This document shows positions 35,962 through 46,702 of a stretch of 64,000 nt of DNA, piece by piece. A program made the translations under genes and the position numbers. Location of the stretch: the NCBI GenBank assembly GCA_015956445.1, contig WIUZ02000004.1:2418001-2482000 (forward strand), in the 5' to 3' direction. The stretch's first letter is position 1. Every line of letters starts with the position of its first letter. Under the pieces are notes generated by a model. That model did no database searches, was not told the DNA's origin, and saw only the letters and a list, made by a program, of their open reading frames with translations. This DNA is from Thelephora terrestris (Eukaryota > Basidiomycota > Agaricomycetes > Thelephorales > Thelephoraceae).

Positions 35962-37239
35962 CTAAGACTCCTCTGCATACTCCAGACCACCTTGTAAAAC
36001 AGGTCTGAGCTCAGCACTCGACAACTGACGACCTGATTGAGAGAACTCGGTGCACTTACCTTGGTTGGCTTCCTGCACCATTGCTGAAAGCAACGGCTTA
36101 AGCTCTGTATTCCCGTACCTCGTTGTGGTCCAATCTACAGGAAGCAGCTTGTCTCTGTCCCCCACCCACAAACCCACTACACTCCAAGCAGCTCGGTGTG
36201 CATCAAGCCCAAAACTTGCCCCACCCCTGTGCTCAACATAAGATTGGAGGGACATGATCCTGTTGTACATAGTCAACTTATTTCTCCAGGTGGTCGACGA
36301 GTAAGTTAGACCCATGCTGTCTATGAAATAATCCAGAGTAAGAGGGTATCGACCCCCTGCGCTGGTGCAAAACTCTCCCTTGCTGATTCTGTTATTGCTC
36401 CGGACCTTGATTCCTAGTGCTTCCACTGCGTGAAGTAGGAGTACAGAATCGACAAAGTCCCTGTAAGCAGTGCCCCACCCGGTATCTTGGTTGTCCCGGA
36501 TCATTTGAACCAGCCATCCAAACTGGGCTCGCATCTCTGCCACTGTCTGACGTTCCTCCTCCTCCTCCTCTTCGTTGACAGGAAGAGACACAACAGGAGA
36601 AGGTGGACCCCAACCTGTAATTGACGAGTGTTCTGGAAATAGATCAGGGGCCGGAGAGGGAGACCTTCTATCCAAAACAGAGCTGCCTTCCAAGAACAAA
36701 GGAAGAGGTGAACAGCTGGATCTTTGTTCTCCAGCCGGCGGGTCTGGAAACAAGATCAACTTTCATTCCTTCAACGAGGACCTGAGAGTCACCTTCAGCG
36801 GAGGATTCCATTGGCCCTGGCCAGTCTGTGCCGTAGGTAAAAAGATTCTCAAACAGAGAGGAAGCGGTCATTGAGGTTGGGACGGCGCCTTCGTGAGTGT
36901 GAGACTCCAGTATCTCGGAAGGGGGTTCCTGGGGATTCGGAGAAACTTGGTTGGGATTTGAAGAGGCTTCCTCGGGCTGCGAAGCTGTTTCATCGGGATG
37001 CGAAGCTGTTTCATCGGGATCTGAAGCTGTTTCTTCAGGATTCAATGGAGTTCATAGGAGCGAGATGTTATCCTGAAAAGCTCCGGGGTAGTCGAGAACT
37101 GTGCTTCCATACCATCCGCCCGGGCGCGTTCTACCTGCGCTTCTGTCAGCGTAAAAGCCTCCCGACGGTTGATGTTTTGCCTTCGGCGGCGACTAGATCT
37201 TCTTAGGAGAGGCTCATCGGATTGTTCTCCACCTTGCAT
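35962..37239 (-). CDS. Unrecognised gene with Arg-rich N terminus
   Basis: Convergent with the transposase, 73 bases apart. The start ATG is at 37239 (MQGGEQSDEP, then RRSSRRRR). Two introns restore a single frame: one of about 75 nt ending near 37025, and one of 51 nt ending near 36752 (GTGACT...TTCCAG), joining ESSAED to PPAGEQRSS. Exon 2 starts with DETAS/HPDETAS-type repeats. The last exon carries a conserved-looking core: WLVQMIRDNQDTGWGTAYRD, SVLLLHAVEALGIKV, YFIDSMGLTYSSTTWRNK and HRAAWSVVGLWVGDRDKLLP. No known domain is recognised. It is compact and apparently intact, so it is probably part of the element's own machinery. Confidence 0.6.
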
Positions 37240-37532
37240 TTTGACTTTTGGTGGGGTGCCGGGGATGGGAGATACGCAGAAAATGGCACTATTCCCTGAC
37301 AGCCCAAAATGAAGTCACGTGAGCCTGTGAAGTTTTTGGCCGCCAGGAGCCTTTGTAGGTCACAGAGGAAGTCGGAAGGCCGTTTCAAAAATGCAGTCTA
37401 AGTGAAGAGGAGATCCGTCGTATCTGCTGGCTGAAAAAATTAGGGGACTGGCAATGCGTATGTACTTGAAAATTGAGGGGGGGGGGGAAACCAGGGGCGA
37501 GGTGGAAGATATTCTAGACAATCGCAGGAAAG

Positions 37533-40127
37533 TTACAAGGTTGCTATTGAACACTCCTTTGTCAAAAATTCCCTCCCGATGATCCTCCACTTATCGAAAA
37601 ACTGCTTTGTTTGGGACTGGTATCTCAGGTTTTTTGCCCATTGTCTCGTAGCATATGGTTGGGTTCTGCCCTCTTGGATTTTCTTGAGATGCCCCTGGAA
37701 CCATCTTTCACACAACGGCGTCCAGCACCCAAAATCAAGACCGGATCCTTCCCAGGTGTTAACCTTGGGCCACCAAGACAAGTCCTTCGTCTGATTCCCC
37801 TTCCCTGCTCCAGGGTGAGCTCGACGAAGTTGGTTGAAGTGAAATCACCAACCGGTTAGGATCTCGTAACCTCCGACAAGGTAAAACCACTCGCCCTCGG
37901 TAAGCTCGTGACGCCAGTACTCCTTCTTCTCCACCTTCAAAGAGGACCCTGAGTCGGGATAGGTGTCGAGTATGATGTCGAAGGACCCTTCTATCCCGAG
38001 CACCTCTATAGCAATTCGCCAGGCAATCCCCCCCCGAGAAAAGGCCGCTGCTGCAACGTAAGGACGTTCATGGAAGAGGGTCCGGACCCTCGACATGTAG
38101 GCCCCGAAATCCTCTGGGTTGAGCTGCCAATTTTCTTCCCGGACAGGAAATGTGAGGATGTTGAAGTTTGGGGGAACAGAAGGTCCGGCAGCTGGGTACA
38201 AGAGGGTGAACTTTGAACCGTTGAGCAAAAGGTAGTTCAAGTGGCTTTCGAGCTTCGCCGCAGTCCCTGCTCTCCATACCTCAAGAACGGACAAGGGATG
38301 GTGGAACACCAACTGCCTCGAGTCGCCCGCATCGATGAAAGTGAAAACTTCGCCCTGGGTGGAAAGCTCGACTGAACTTGAGACAATCATCGTGTTTCTG
38401 ATTCCATTCTTCCAGGTCTGTTGAAACCTCTCATCGTGGGGAGAATTTTTGCTGAGGTCAGAATGTCCATCGGGGAGCTGGCCAGAGAGGATGCAGGTGA
38501 TGAAATTATTGAGGTGTTCTGCCTTTTCTTCGGACGGCTCCAAACCGAGGATTCGGTGTGATTGTGCCTTATCGAATGGAAAGATGACAGGGTGGGTCGA
38601 GGTGGGATCGCAAGTTAGATAACCGTATCGGCGGTATAAGAACTCGAGCGGCGAAGGGTTTTGGTCAGGGAGGGTGGCGGGCGGGCCGGGTTCTGCGTAC
38701 CAGCGCCCCAGAATAAGGGGGTCGTTGTTGTTTACTCCTTCGTCCAGGTCATCCGGTGGTCCAGTCTCAACTGCGGGTGCCCACTTGAAAGGACAGTAGT
38801 CCCAAAAGTTACGTCGTGGATCGAAGACCATCGCCTCTTTGTACCAAAGTTCCCAGCTCTCTGCAACTACGGACCGGTCCTGTAGAATTCTAAAAAACCC
38901 ACCAGAATCGCAGGCCTCCCAGACGTAGACCCTTGCTCCAGACTTTCTGGGAGCATGAAACTTTAGGGCGTTCCGTTCCCGAGACAGCCAGGCCTTCTTC
39001 TCGTCATCGGACGCAGTCTCAAAATGATTCTTATCAGCTTCCTCTCGTTCTCGGAAGAAGGATTCCCAACTCCTGTACCATCGACCGCCAGTTGGAATGC
39101 GAGTGGGGGGGGTCGGCGATTCGGGACGGACAGGGGTGTTGAGGTTGACATCGTTGGTCGACAGCTCTGAGGGTGGGTTGTTGCAAGGAACCGGCAAAGA
39201 ATCTGTTGGGTTGGCTGGAAGGGAGGGAGCGGCGGCAGGTTTGGCGATCAGGGCTTCGTTGTGCTCAGCTGCCGCTTTGCGTTGGGCGTCGTAAACCTGC
39301 TGCCCAGTCGGCAACCAACTGTTTGCCACAACAAAGCCCCCGTCCAATCTTTCGTAGGAATTGTGTTCGGGGAATAAAACCCAGATTGGAACGCCGAAGT
39401 TCAACGCATTTGAAAGCCATCTGACTGAGGTCGTACGGGGACGGACCCTCACGCCGACGAAATTCCTTTCCTTCCATTGCCTATAAACCGCATCCCAGAC
39501 ACTGTCTACCCAAACTGGCCCACATCGGGCCAAAAGGGCCTTCCACCAAAGCTGATCGACCAAGTTTTCGCCCCATTTGTACCGCATAGAGACCAAGTAC
39601 ACAAGGTACGCAAGCCTGTGGACAAATCCCTTTCTGCTCTTCTCCGAGGATATACTTGCTCCGCGCTGGGTTTTATGGCCTCGAGTGAACCCGAAGCGAA
39701 CGGGCGATTCAGGTTCTACGTGGCCGAGCTCCACTAGCATTCCCCCGCTGACTACTTCGATGGAAGCGGTTAGCTTGTCGTCCAGAGATGCCCAGAGTAT
39801 ACGAGTGTCCTCGTCCAAGAACCACCGCCCGTCTTTTTGAACGTAGTCCCGGGTTTGGCGCTTGAGGGGCTCCAGAAGGTGACTTTGGAACGGACGTTCC
39901 TTTGGGAGGTATGCGTGGTAGTCCATGCCCTCCTTGATCCAACTAAGTCTAGCCGGCAAGTTGGGGCTTACTCCAGGGGCCTCGGCAACAGAGGCAGGCA
40001 GATAGCTTTCGAACGATGTCACAACATCTTTCATGTTTGGGCAAAAGACCCGGAGGGATGACTTTTCTCCTGAGGGGAAGAGGGTCAATTGATTAGGCAT
40101 GACAAGAATCTGCCATTCAAGCGTCAT
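37533..40127 (-). CDS. Large conserved unrecognised protein (about 840 aa)
   Basis: Two exons, 40127-37853 and 37804-37533, in frame across a 48-nt intron. ATGs at 40127 and 40100 are both possible starts (the latter gives MPNQLTLFPSG). Notable blocks: KGFVHRLAYLVYLVSMRYKW, ENLVDQLWWKALLARCGPVW with DSVWDAVYRQW, a Pro/Asn-rich spacer at residues 310-360, RWYRSWESFFRERE, HEL..GEWFYLVGGYEILTG, and a tail LSWWPKVNTWEGSGLDFGCW then WTPLCERWFQGHLKKIQEG. It resembles a repeated family of hypothetical proteins in mushrooms. No catalytic signature is seen. It may be a second element-encoded protein. Confidence 0.8.
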
Positions 40128-40480
40128 CAGCCACGTACAACCCCTGCCGATGCAAGGATCAAAGACGAACCTTTATTTGGGGTTTGAAATTCTGTGGGGC
40201 TGGTTTCGGTCAAAGTTTTTCGCGTCCTACGAATCAGAGGCACGGGGAGGGCGGAAAGGAGATGTCGGGCCAAGCAGGAAGCAGCGAGCTTAAATCGGGA
40301 GGAGGGCACGGTCGTCACGTGAACCGTAGGCAAATTGCTTCAGAGTCCGAGTCCGTAAATATTACTCATTACATAACGATACGAGGGGAGGTCGGTTTTG
40401 TGAATACAGAAAATGCCATTCTAGAAGACGACATAAAACGAGCTCGTGAGGAGTTCAGGGAGGACTGGTAGGCTGCCTAA
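40128..40480. other. Upstream region of the 840-aa gene
   Basis: No gene. It should hold the promoter of the minus-strand gene ending at 37533. A small open frame at 40184-40471 on the plus strand has no supporting features. Confidence 0.4.
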
Positions 40481-40659
40481 GTGACGATCGGGAAACAACC
40501 GAGAAATACCATTCAACGGACACGAATGGACAATACTTGCTGACAATAAAGCCATGTCGTCGGCTAGGTAGACCCCAAAGTGGAAAAACCACCCAAGAGG
40601 ACCTAGAGCAGTTGGCAAGGATGAGAGAAACCCTCTGACAAGATATCGCATTGTTGACA

Positions 40660-41320
40660 AGCTGAAAGCCCCCAGAACCCACAGCAGCCAGAGCCGCGCA
40701 AACCGACAGGCGGTGAACACGGACAGAAGCAAACCTCCGACGAGATAGCAACGTCGTTGACGAGGCGAAACCCCCAGAACCCACAACAGCTAGAGCCGCG
40801 TAAACCGAGAGGCGGTGAACGCGGACAGAAGCAAACCTCCGACGAGATAGCAACGTCGTTGACGAGGTGAAAGCCCCCAGAACCCACAGTAGCCGGAGCC
40901 GCGTAAACCGACAGGCGGTGAACGCAGACAGAAGCAAACCTCCGACGCAACAGCGTCTCTTTGACGAGGTACAAAGTTCCAGCACAGTTCACACCTGATA
41001 TATCAGGTGAGAACGAGTGCGACGGGGAGGTGCGAGATCCAGTTCACACCCGATAATTCAGGTGAGAACGAGCACAATGGGGAGCGGATGACGCACAAAG
41101 CGTTCAAGAAAAGGGGGCACAGACGACGGGCAGGAACCCTCTTGAGGAGGGGTAGAAGTTGTTGCCATCCGACAAACCAGAGGCAACACCAAAGGGGAGG
41201 AGAAGGCGGGATATGGATTTGAAGAGGGAATTGCCGAGTTTCGATTGGCGATCGGTGCCACGAGGCTCTGAGCCATGCCAGAGATTAAACACTGAGAGGG
41301 GAGAAGCCTCAGGAGGGGCG
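40660..41320 (+). repeat. Inverted-arm repeat 1: 102/103-bp array plus palindromes
   Basis: Three tandem copies of a 102/103-bp unit (key core AAACCGACAGGCGGTGAACG) at about 40665-40965, then two near-palindromes (TTCACACCTGATATATCAGG at 40987 and a sister at about 41042), then about 250 bases of unique arm. The same layout recurs at 44541-45780, and in inverted orientation at 45780-46070 and 50420-51065. Confidence 0.75.
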
Positions 41321-42319
41321 GGACTCGGGTGGGACTTCAAGCTTCACCGGTTGCCCGTCAACGTAAGAAATAGCCGAGCCGAAGTCCCGTTGATCGGTGG
41401 CCATGGTGCCATTCTTGATTTAGGTAATCGGAAGCGCCGGTTTGCCGATTCACATGATGTTGTCGTTTTAGCCACTTGTCGGCGGAATGAGTACTTGTCC
41501 ATGGTCCGGCAGATACAGAGTAGCAAGCTGGCTGGGAGAGAAAATGTAAGAACTGCCATTTTAAGCACCTTATCCCTCGAGGAGGAGGACGGAATGGACT
41601 GTGTTGAAGAGGGAGACAGAGCTGGGGAGAAAATAGCCGAGCGAAGTTTGATAACCGGCGCTGCATGGTTCTCGGCGCTCCACAGATCAGGAAGCCAACC
41701 AGAGGGAAGCGGGTGCCACGCTGGGATGTTTGCGGTCCCCTGAGAGAGGCTGCACCAGTGAATCTGTCCAAGACAGTAAAGGATGTTGCTGTCCAATAGA
41801 TCAGAGGCAAGTTTTTGGAGGAGGGGAGGGGAAGGGGAAGGTACTCGAGCGGGAGAAAGAGTGGAATATGCAATAGCCAAGCCAAAGTCCTGTTGGTCAC
41901 AAGCTGCGGCACTGCACCCGATATAAGCGATCGGTGTGCAAAATACAATTGTAATAGTTGGGACGAAGGGATGGCGAACAAGGTTTGGGTTTGCAAAAGG
42001 TAGGTGCCCTTGCAAGTTGTCAATTGGGTGACTATCCGTAGGAGTACATTAGACAAGGAATATAGATATCCGTCGTAGAAGGGTGCCAGTTGCCGAGTTT
42101 TGCGGTGTTCCTGAGCCTATGGAACGGTCAGGGTCCTGACACTTATTGACAGTTCCCTTAAACGACCTTAGATATCCATCTGGACTCGAGTGTACACCGT
42201 GTAAATCCTACGGACAGTCACCCAGTCACTCATTCAATGAGTGTTTTTGCAACCCTGTACAGACAACAGACTGATTTACGACTGCCTCAAGAGGCAACAG
42301 CCGAGTAAAACTGTCGCAT
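41320..42319. other. Non-coding stretch with a scattered short motif
   Basis: Long open frames on the minus strand (to 232 codons) lack any recognisable motif and overlap each other, so no gene is called. A motif close to AATAGCCGAGCGAAGT followed by GATCGGTG recurs at about 41218, 41366, 41633, 41868 and 45645, in diverged form. Confidence 0.35.
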
Positions 42320-43674
42320 TCACAAATGTAAACAACAGTCAAAACTATCCCACACGGTCTGGTGAGTGAAGTATGCAGCCGAGATCCTCTGACCGCCCTC
42401 CCACCCTTCTACACTATGTGAAAAGGCCCAACCTCTGAAAAAGATAAGGTCCCCAGGCAGATATCTGAGGCGAAGGTTCAGCTCATCAATGCGGAAATCT
42501 CCACCTTGGGTGAAGGTTCCAGCTGCATGGAGGGGGGTCCATTCCAGAGGCGGGCTCCTCTTGTCCCTATGTCTTGGTGTCTGAGAGTTAAACAGGAGTG
42601 CCCTGCCCTGCCAATAAGAAGGGTCTACCGCATTGAAGGCGCGAAGGTAGGGCAGCTTGTCCATTGAAGTTTCTCTGAGTTTTGAGTACTGGGATGCAGC
42701 TCCGGGATCGAGATGTTCCAGTACATTGTTGAGTCTCTTTGCGACAAACTGAAACTCTGAGAGGGCTTCCGTGGTGGCAGAAAACTTCTGCCCACTCCCA
42801 AGGATGGTTGACGATGGGACAGGGGGCTCTTTCTGCTCGGATTTGAGTTTTGCACACACAAAGGGGAGAGACCACCCACCGAGTGACCTATTGCATGCCA
42901 ACAAGTTACTAGTTTTATCCGGCCGCAAAGTTCGCCTTCAACCTGCCGGTAAGTGGCCTTGGAGTTCCTCCACTTTCCATCGGCATCTTCTCCTACAGTA
43001 GGCTTCGTCGTTTCACAAAGTTTAGCACAATCATCGTTGAACTTGTCCTGTTTCAAAGTCAGCATGTGAAAATTAGCAAGGCAGAAGGGCGCCAACCAGT
43101 GATTTAGTTCGTTGCCAGCAAGGTATGTGGAGGACTATGGGAATGCCGTTCTTGTCCACAGCAAGACGGGGTTGGTCGTCAAGCCATGCAGTCTCCAGCT
43201 CCGGTACCAAATTACAGGGCGGAGGTCCCTTTCCACCAGCGGCTTCGACAGTCTGACGGAGGTCGAAACCGTCAAAGACAACTTGAGAAGAGGATTCAGA
43301 TCGGTGTTCAATGCAAAACTGAAAGTGACATAGAGCCCCTACCCGGCGCCTCTCTGGCTTTTAGGAAGGATCCGACATCATGTCTGAGAAGCCCACGGAG
43401 GCGTTCGGCATTGCTTGTCTTGGTCGAAGCGCGGCTGGAAGGAAGCCTAATTGAGAGCTTCAAGTGGGAAAGACAAACCAGCTTACCTTTTTTTCTTTGA
43501 GGTAGATGCATTCCCCTCTTTGTTTGATTTGCGCTCCATTGGAGGAGATGAGATTCTGGGAGCCTGCCCGGAAGGCTCGTCCTCCTCTAAATCAGTCAAC
43601 ACTGGGTCATCGAAATATGCCTTGTTTATCTCTTCCCAACTCCAATCGTCGTACTCGTGGCCTTGGGAGTCCAT
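42320..43674 (-). CDS. 2OG-Fe(II) dioxygenase, TET/JBP-like group
   Basis: Minus-strand, multi-exon gene; exon borders in the middle are uncertain. The start MDSQGHEYDDWSWEEINKAY (43674) leads to a Lys-rich stretch and a spliced second exon (SSRASTKTSNAERLRG). The middle reads GKGPPPCNLVPELETAWLD. The C-terminal catalytic part carries the iron triad and the 2-oxoglutarate arginine: HxD in TPRHRDKRSPPLEW, then YLPGDLIFFRGWAFSHSVEG with the distal His, and the Arg ten residues later (GGQRIS). This group of dioxygenases is expanded in mushrooms and reported in association with large DNA transposons (KDZ). Substrate, possibly 5-methylcytosine, is inference. Confidence 0.7.
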
Positions 43675-43689
43675 GGGGCTGAAATTCCA

Positions 43690-44265
43690 CTGGATTAGAA
43701 AGGGAGGGCTGACGATTCAACTAGGGGCAAGACAGGACCAACCGGAAAAGGGGGGGGTGCTGCTGGGGCAAAGATTCGACGGAGACCAAGGCCAAGGTAT
43801 ATCCCGATAATCAAGCAGTGGGTGTCTCCCAAGGGGCGTTGAAGGGAGGAGAGCCAGAGGGGGTCAAAGAGAAGAGTAAGATGCTGACGATTGTCTTTAC
43901 GGAACGGCGATTGAATTAGGACCCGGCTATCAGAGACGTCATGGAAGGCTAAAACACTTGAGACAGATTCGGCAGAAGAGAGCCGACTCGGAGGTTTTTG
44001 CAAAGTTTCCATTGGGAGGTAGAACGTCCCCCGCAGAGGACATGTCCGACGTCTACAGGACTGTTTGCCGAACAAGAACGACGCAGGCAGCATTTGCCAG
44101 GGAGAAAGGGAAGGACCAAAAGCTCTAGGCACTTTGTAATAGTGCCCTTTGCAGCCGAAACTAAGGCCGAGTTGGCAAGTTGGACTAAAAAAGGAAGTGG
44201 AAGGGAAGTCGCGCTTGGGTTCAAACTTAGGCTGGTAAAAAAGGGACGTAATGTGCGGCATAAGC
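43690..44265. other. Upstream region of the dioxygenase gene
   Basis: No convincing gene. A minus-strand open frame (43695-44411) is Leu/Ser/Pro-rich without motifs and runs into a minisatellite. It probably contains the dioxygenase promoter. Confidence 0.35.
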
Positions 44266-44270
44266 CTATC

Positions 44271-44468
44271 TAGGATCCGGCACGAAAAGAGCCACCGAAC
44301 AGGTAAAAAGAGAGAACGCAGAGTATGGCAAGAAACAACCTGTTTGGGATCCGGCAAACACAGAGTCACCGAACAGGTTGAGAGGGAAACAAAGAGTGCG
44401 GCAAGAAACAACCAGTCCGGGATCCGGCAAACACAGAGTCACCGAACAGGTTGGGAGAGGAAACGAGG
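44271..44468. repeat. Minisatellite, about 72-bp unit, just under 3 copies
   Basis: The unit contains GGATCCGGCAAACACAGAGT and CACCGAACAGGTTG and repeats at about 44274, 44349 and 44421. It sits directly beside arm repeat 2. Confidence 0.7.
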
Positions 44469-44540
44469 TACGGTGGGATTGGGGGGTTAATACTGTAGAT
44501 ACAAAAATACCACAAAGACCGAAGATACAAAATCTTCAAC

Positions 44541-45780
44541 AACCCAGAACCCACAGCAGCCAGAGCCGCGTAAACCGACAGGCGGTGAAGGCAGACAGAA
44601 GCAAACCTCCGACGAGATAGCAATGTCGTTGACGAGGCGAAACCCCCAGAACCCACAGTAGCCAGAGCCGCGTAAACCGAGAGGCGGTGAACGCGGACAG
44701 AAGCAAACCTCTGATGAGATAGCAATGTCGTTGACGAGGCGAAACCCCCAGAACCCACAGCAGCCAGAGCCGCGTAAACCGACAGGCGGTGAACGCAGAC
44801 AGAAGCAAACCTCCGACGAGATAGCAACGTCGTTGATGAGGTGAAAGCCCCCAGAACCCACAACAGCTAGAGCCGCGTAAACCGAGAGGCGGTGAACACG
44901 GACAGAAGCAAACCTCCGACGAGATAGCAACGTCGTTGACGAGGCGAAACCCCCAGAACCCACAGTAGCCAGAGCCGCGTAAACCGAGAGGCGGTGAACG
45001 CGGACAGAAGCAAACCTCCGACGAGATAGCAACGTCGTTGATGAGGTGAAAGCCCCCAGAACCCACAACAGCTAGAGCCGCGCAAACCGACAGGCGGTGA
45101 ACGCAGACAGAAGCAAACCTCCGACGAGATAGCAACGTCGTTGATGAGGTGAAAACCCCCAGAACCCACAACAGCTAGAGCCGCGTAAACCGACAGGCGG
45201 TGAACGCAGACAGAAGCAAACCTCCGACGAGATAGCAACGTCGTTGACGAGGTGAAAGCCCCCAGAACCCACAACAGCCAGAGCCGCGCAAACCGAGAGG
45301 CGGTGAACGCGGACAGAAGCAAACCTCCGACGAGATAGCAATGTCGTTGAAAAGGTGAAAGCCACCAGAACCCACGGTAGCCAGAGCCACGCAAACCGAC
45401 AGGCGGTGAACGCAGACAGAAGCAAACCTCCGACGCAACAGCGTCTCTTTGACGAGGTACAAAGTTCCAGCACAGTTCACACCCGATATATCAGGTGAGA
45501 ACGAGTGCGACGGGGAGGTGTGAGACCCAGTTCACACCCGATAATTCAGGTGAGAACGAGCACGAGGGGTGAGCGGATGACGCACAAGGTGTCCAAGAAA
45601 AGAGGGGCAGGGAAGAGAAGGTGGGAGTTGAAGTTGAAGAGGGAATAACCGAGCGAAGTTCCATCGCGATCAGTGATCGGTACCACGAGGCTCTGAGCTA
45701 CGCGCCGGTGCGTGTGACGCTTCGCTTGATTCGGTAATCGAAATTCGAATTCCACCGATTGTTGATGTCAACTCCGCCTC
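44541..45780 (+). repeat. Inverted-arm repeat 2: nine 102/103-bp units plus palindromes
   Basis: The core AAACCGA starts at 44572, 44674, 44776, 44879, 44981, 45084, 45187, 45290 and 45393, so the spacing is 102 or 103. Palindromes follow at about 45475 and 45530, then an arm like that at 41080-41300. Long open frames over the array exist only because the unit lacks stops. Confidence 0.85.
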
Positions 45781-46070
45781 CTGCCTTCTCCTCCCCTTTG
45801 GTGTTGCCTCTGATTTATCGGATGGCAACAATTTCTACCCTTCCTAGGAGGGTTCCTTGCCTGTTGTCTGTGCCCCTTTTTTTTAGACGCCTTGCTCGTC
45901 ATCCGTTCCCCCTTGTGCTGGTTCTCACCTGATCTATCGGGTATGAACCGGTCTTACGCCACCTGTCTTGCTTGTTCTCATCTGATTTATCGGGTGTGAA
46001 CTTTACCGGAACTTAGTACCTACTCAACGATGTTGCCATCTTGTCAGAGTTTTGTTCACTTTGGTGCGTG
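45780..46070 (-). repeat. Inverted arm without array (partner of arm repeat 2)
   Basis: Reverse complement of 40970-41210: the tract CTTCTCCTCCCCTTTGGTG, then GGTTCTCACCTGATCTATC at about 45918 and TGTTCTCATCTGATTTATC at about 45974. With 44541-45780 it forms a fold-back-like structure of about 1.5 kb. Confidence 0.7.
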
Positions 46071-46147
46071 CTCCTCCTAAATGGCGCTGGAACCAGCTGC
46101 CATAGGCGTCGGGTGGTTTCTGACGCTCTCGTCGTTTGGTTGCGCAG

Positions 46148-46445
46148 GTCAGACTGGTTTGGGAAAGTCGACATCGATTAACACGCTCTTCGCGTCGCAC
46201 TTGATTGATTCGAAAGGCCGCTTCGCTTCAGATGAGGAGGTCCGGCAGACGACGGAAATTCATCCAGTCTCGCATAGTAAGTCGTTCATTCAAGCACGCT
46301 TTGCCGTTGGAGCTTAAACAAGCCGGGGCAAATGAATGCTGGTTACTGATGGGGTACTTCGTGTCCGCTTGATTCGTTGCTGTAGTTATCGTGGAAATGG
46401 TGTGAGGCTGAGGTTGAACATCGTCGATACGCCCGCTTGTATTAG
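46148..46445 (+). pseudogene. Septin gene fragment
   Basis: The P-loop region of a septin: GQTGLGKSTSINTLFASHLI then DSKGRFASDEEVRQTTEIHP, an intron, and a second exon reading V-R-L-R-L-N-I-V-D-T-P (the G3 DTP) after a one-base deletion. Only about 60 codons of a protein of roughly 350-450 aa are present. It begins directly at the edge of the inverted arm (46070), so it looks like host sequence captured by the element. Septins are GTPases that form filaments; this fragment cannot. Confidence 0.75.
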
Positions 46446-46702
46446 ATAGGGAGAATCCAGGACCCTTTACGACAGTTCTTGCTTTCGCGTGTTTGCTTCA
46501 ACCTCCCTTGCTCTCACCCGGTTATAGGAGTCCTCTGAACAGGAACCAGTTCGTACTGAGGTTGAAGCTTCACACTCTTGCGGCAATTCAGGATCACGTG
46601 GAGGAAACGAAACAAGGAGCTGGATATTGTTTTGGTTTGCAAAAACCAAAACCATGATAGTAACTACAAATGTACGCGAAGCTCAGTGTAAAAATGATTA
46701 TA

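Noticed and set aside
40660-41000. CRISPR-like array
   Set aside because: The 102/103-bp units repeat as a whole, without spacers; eukaryotic minisatellite.
41344-42056. Overlapping minus-strand open frames of 223 and 232 codons
   Set aside because: Two frames of similar length overlap with no motif, no splice logic and no partner; probably chance in low-stop sequence.
43695-44411. Minus-strand open frame of 238 codons
   Set aside because: Leu/Ser/Pro-rich, no motif, runs into a minisatellite, and lies where the dioxygenase promoter should be.
40455-45480. Many long overlapping open frames (to 211 codons) over the arrays at 40455-40992, 44366-45480 and 50602-51157
   Set aside because: They are the stop-free 102/103-bp tandem unit read in all frames; the peptides are the same repeat and carry no domain.
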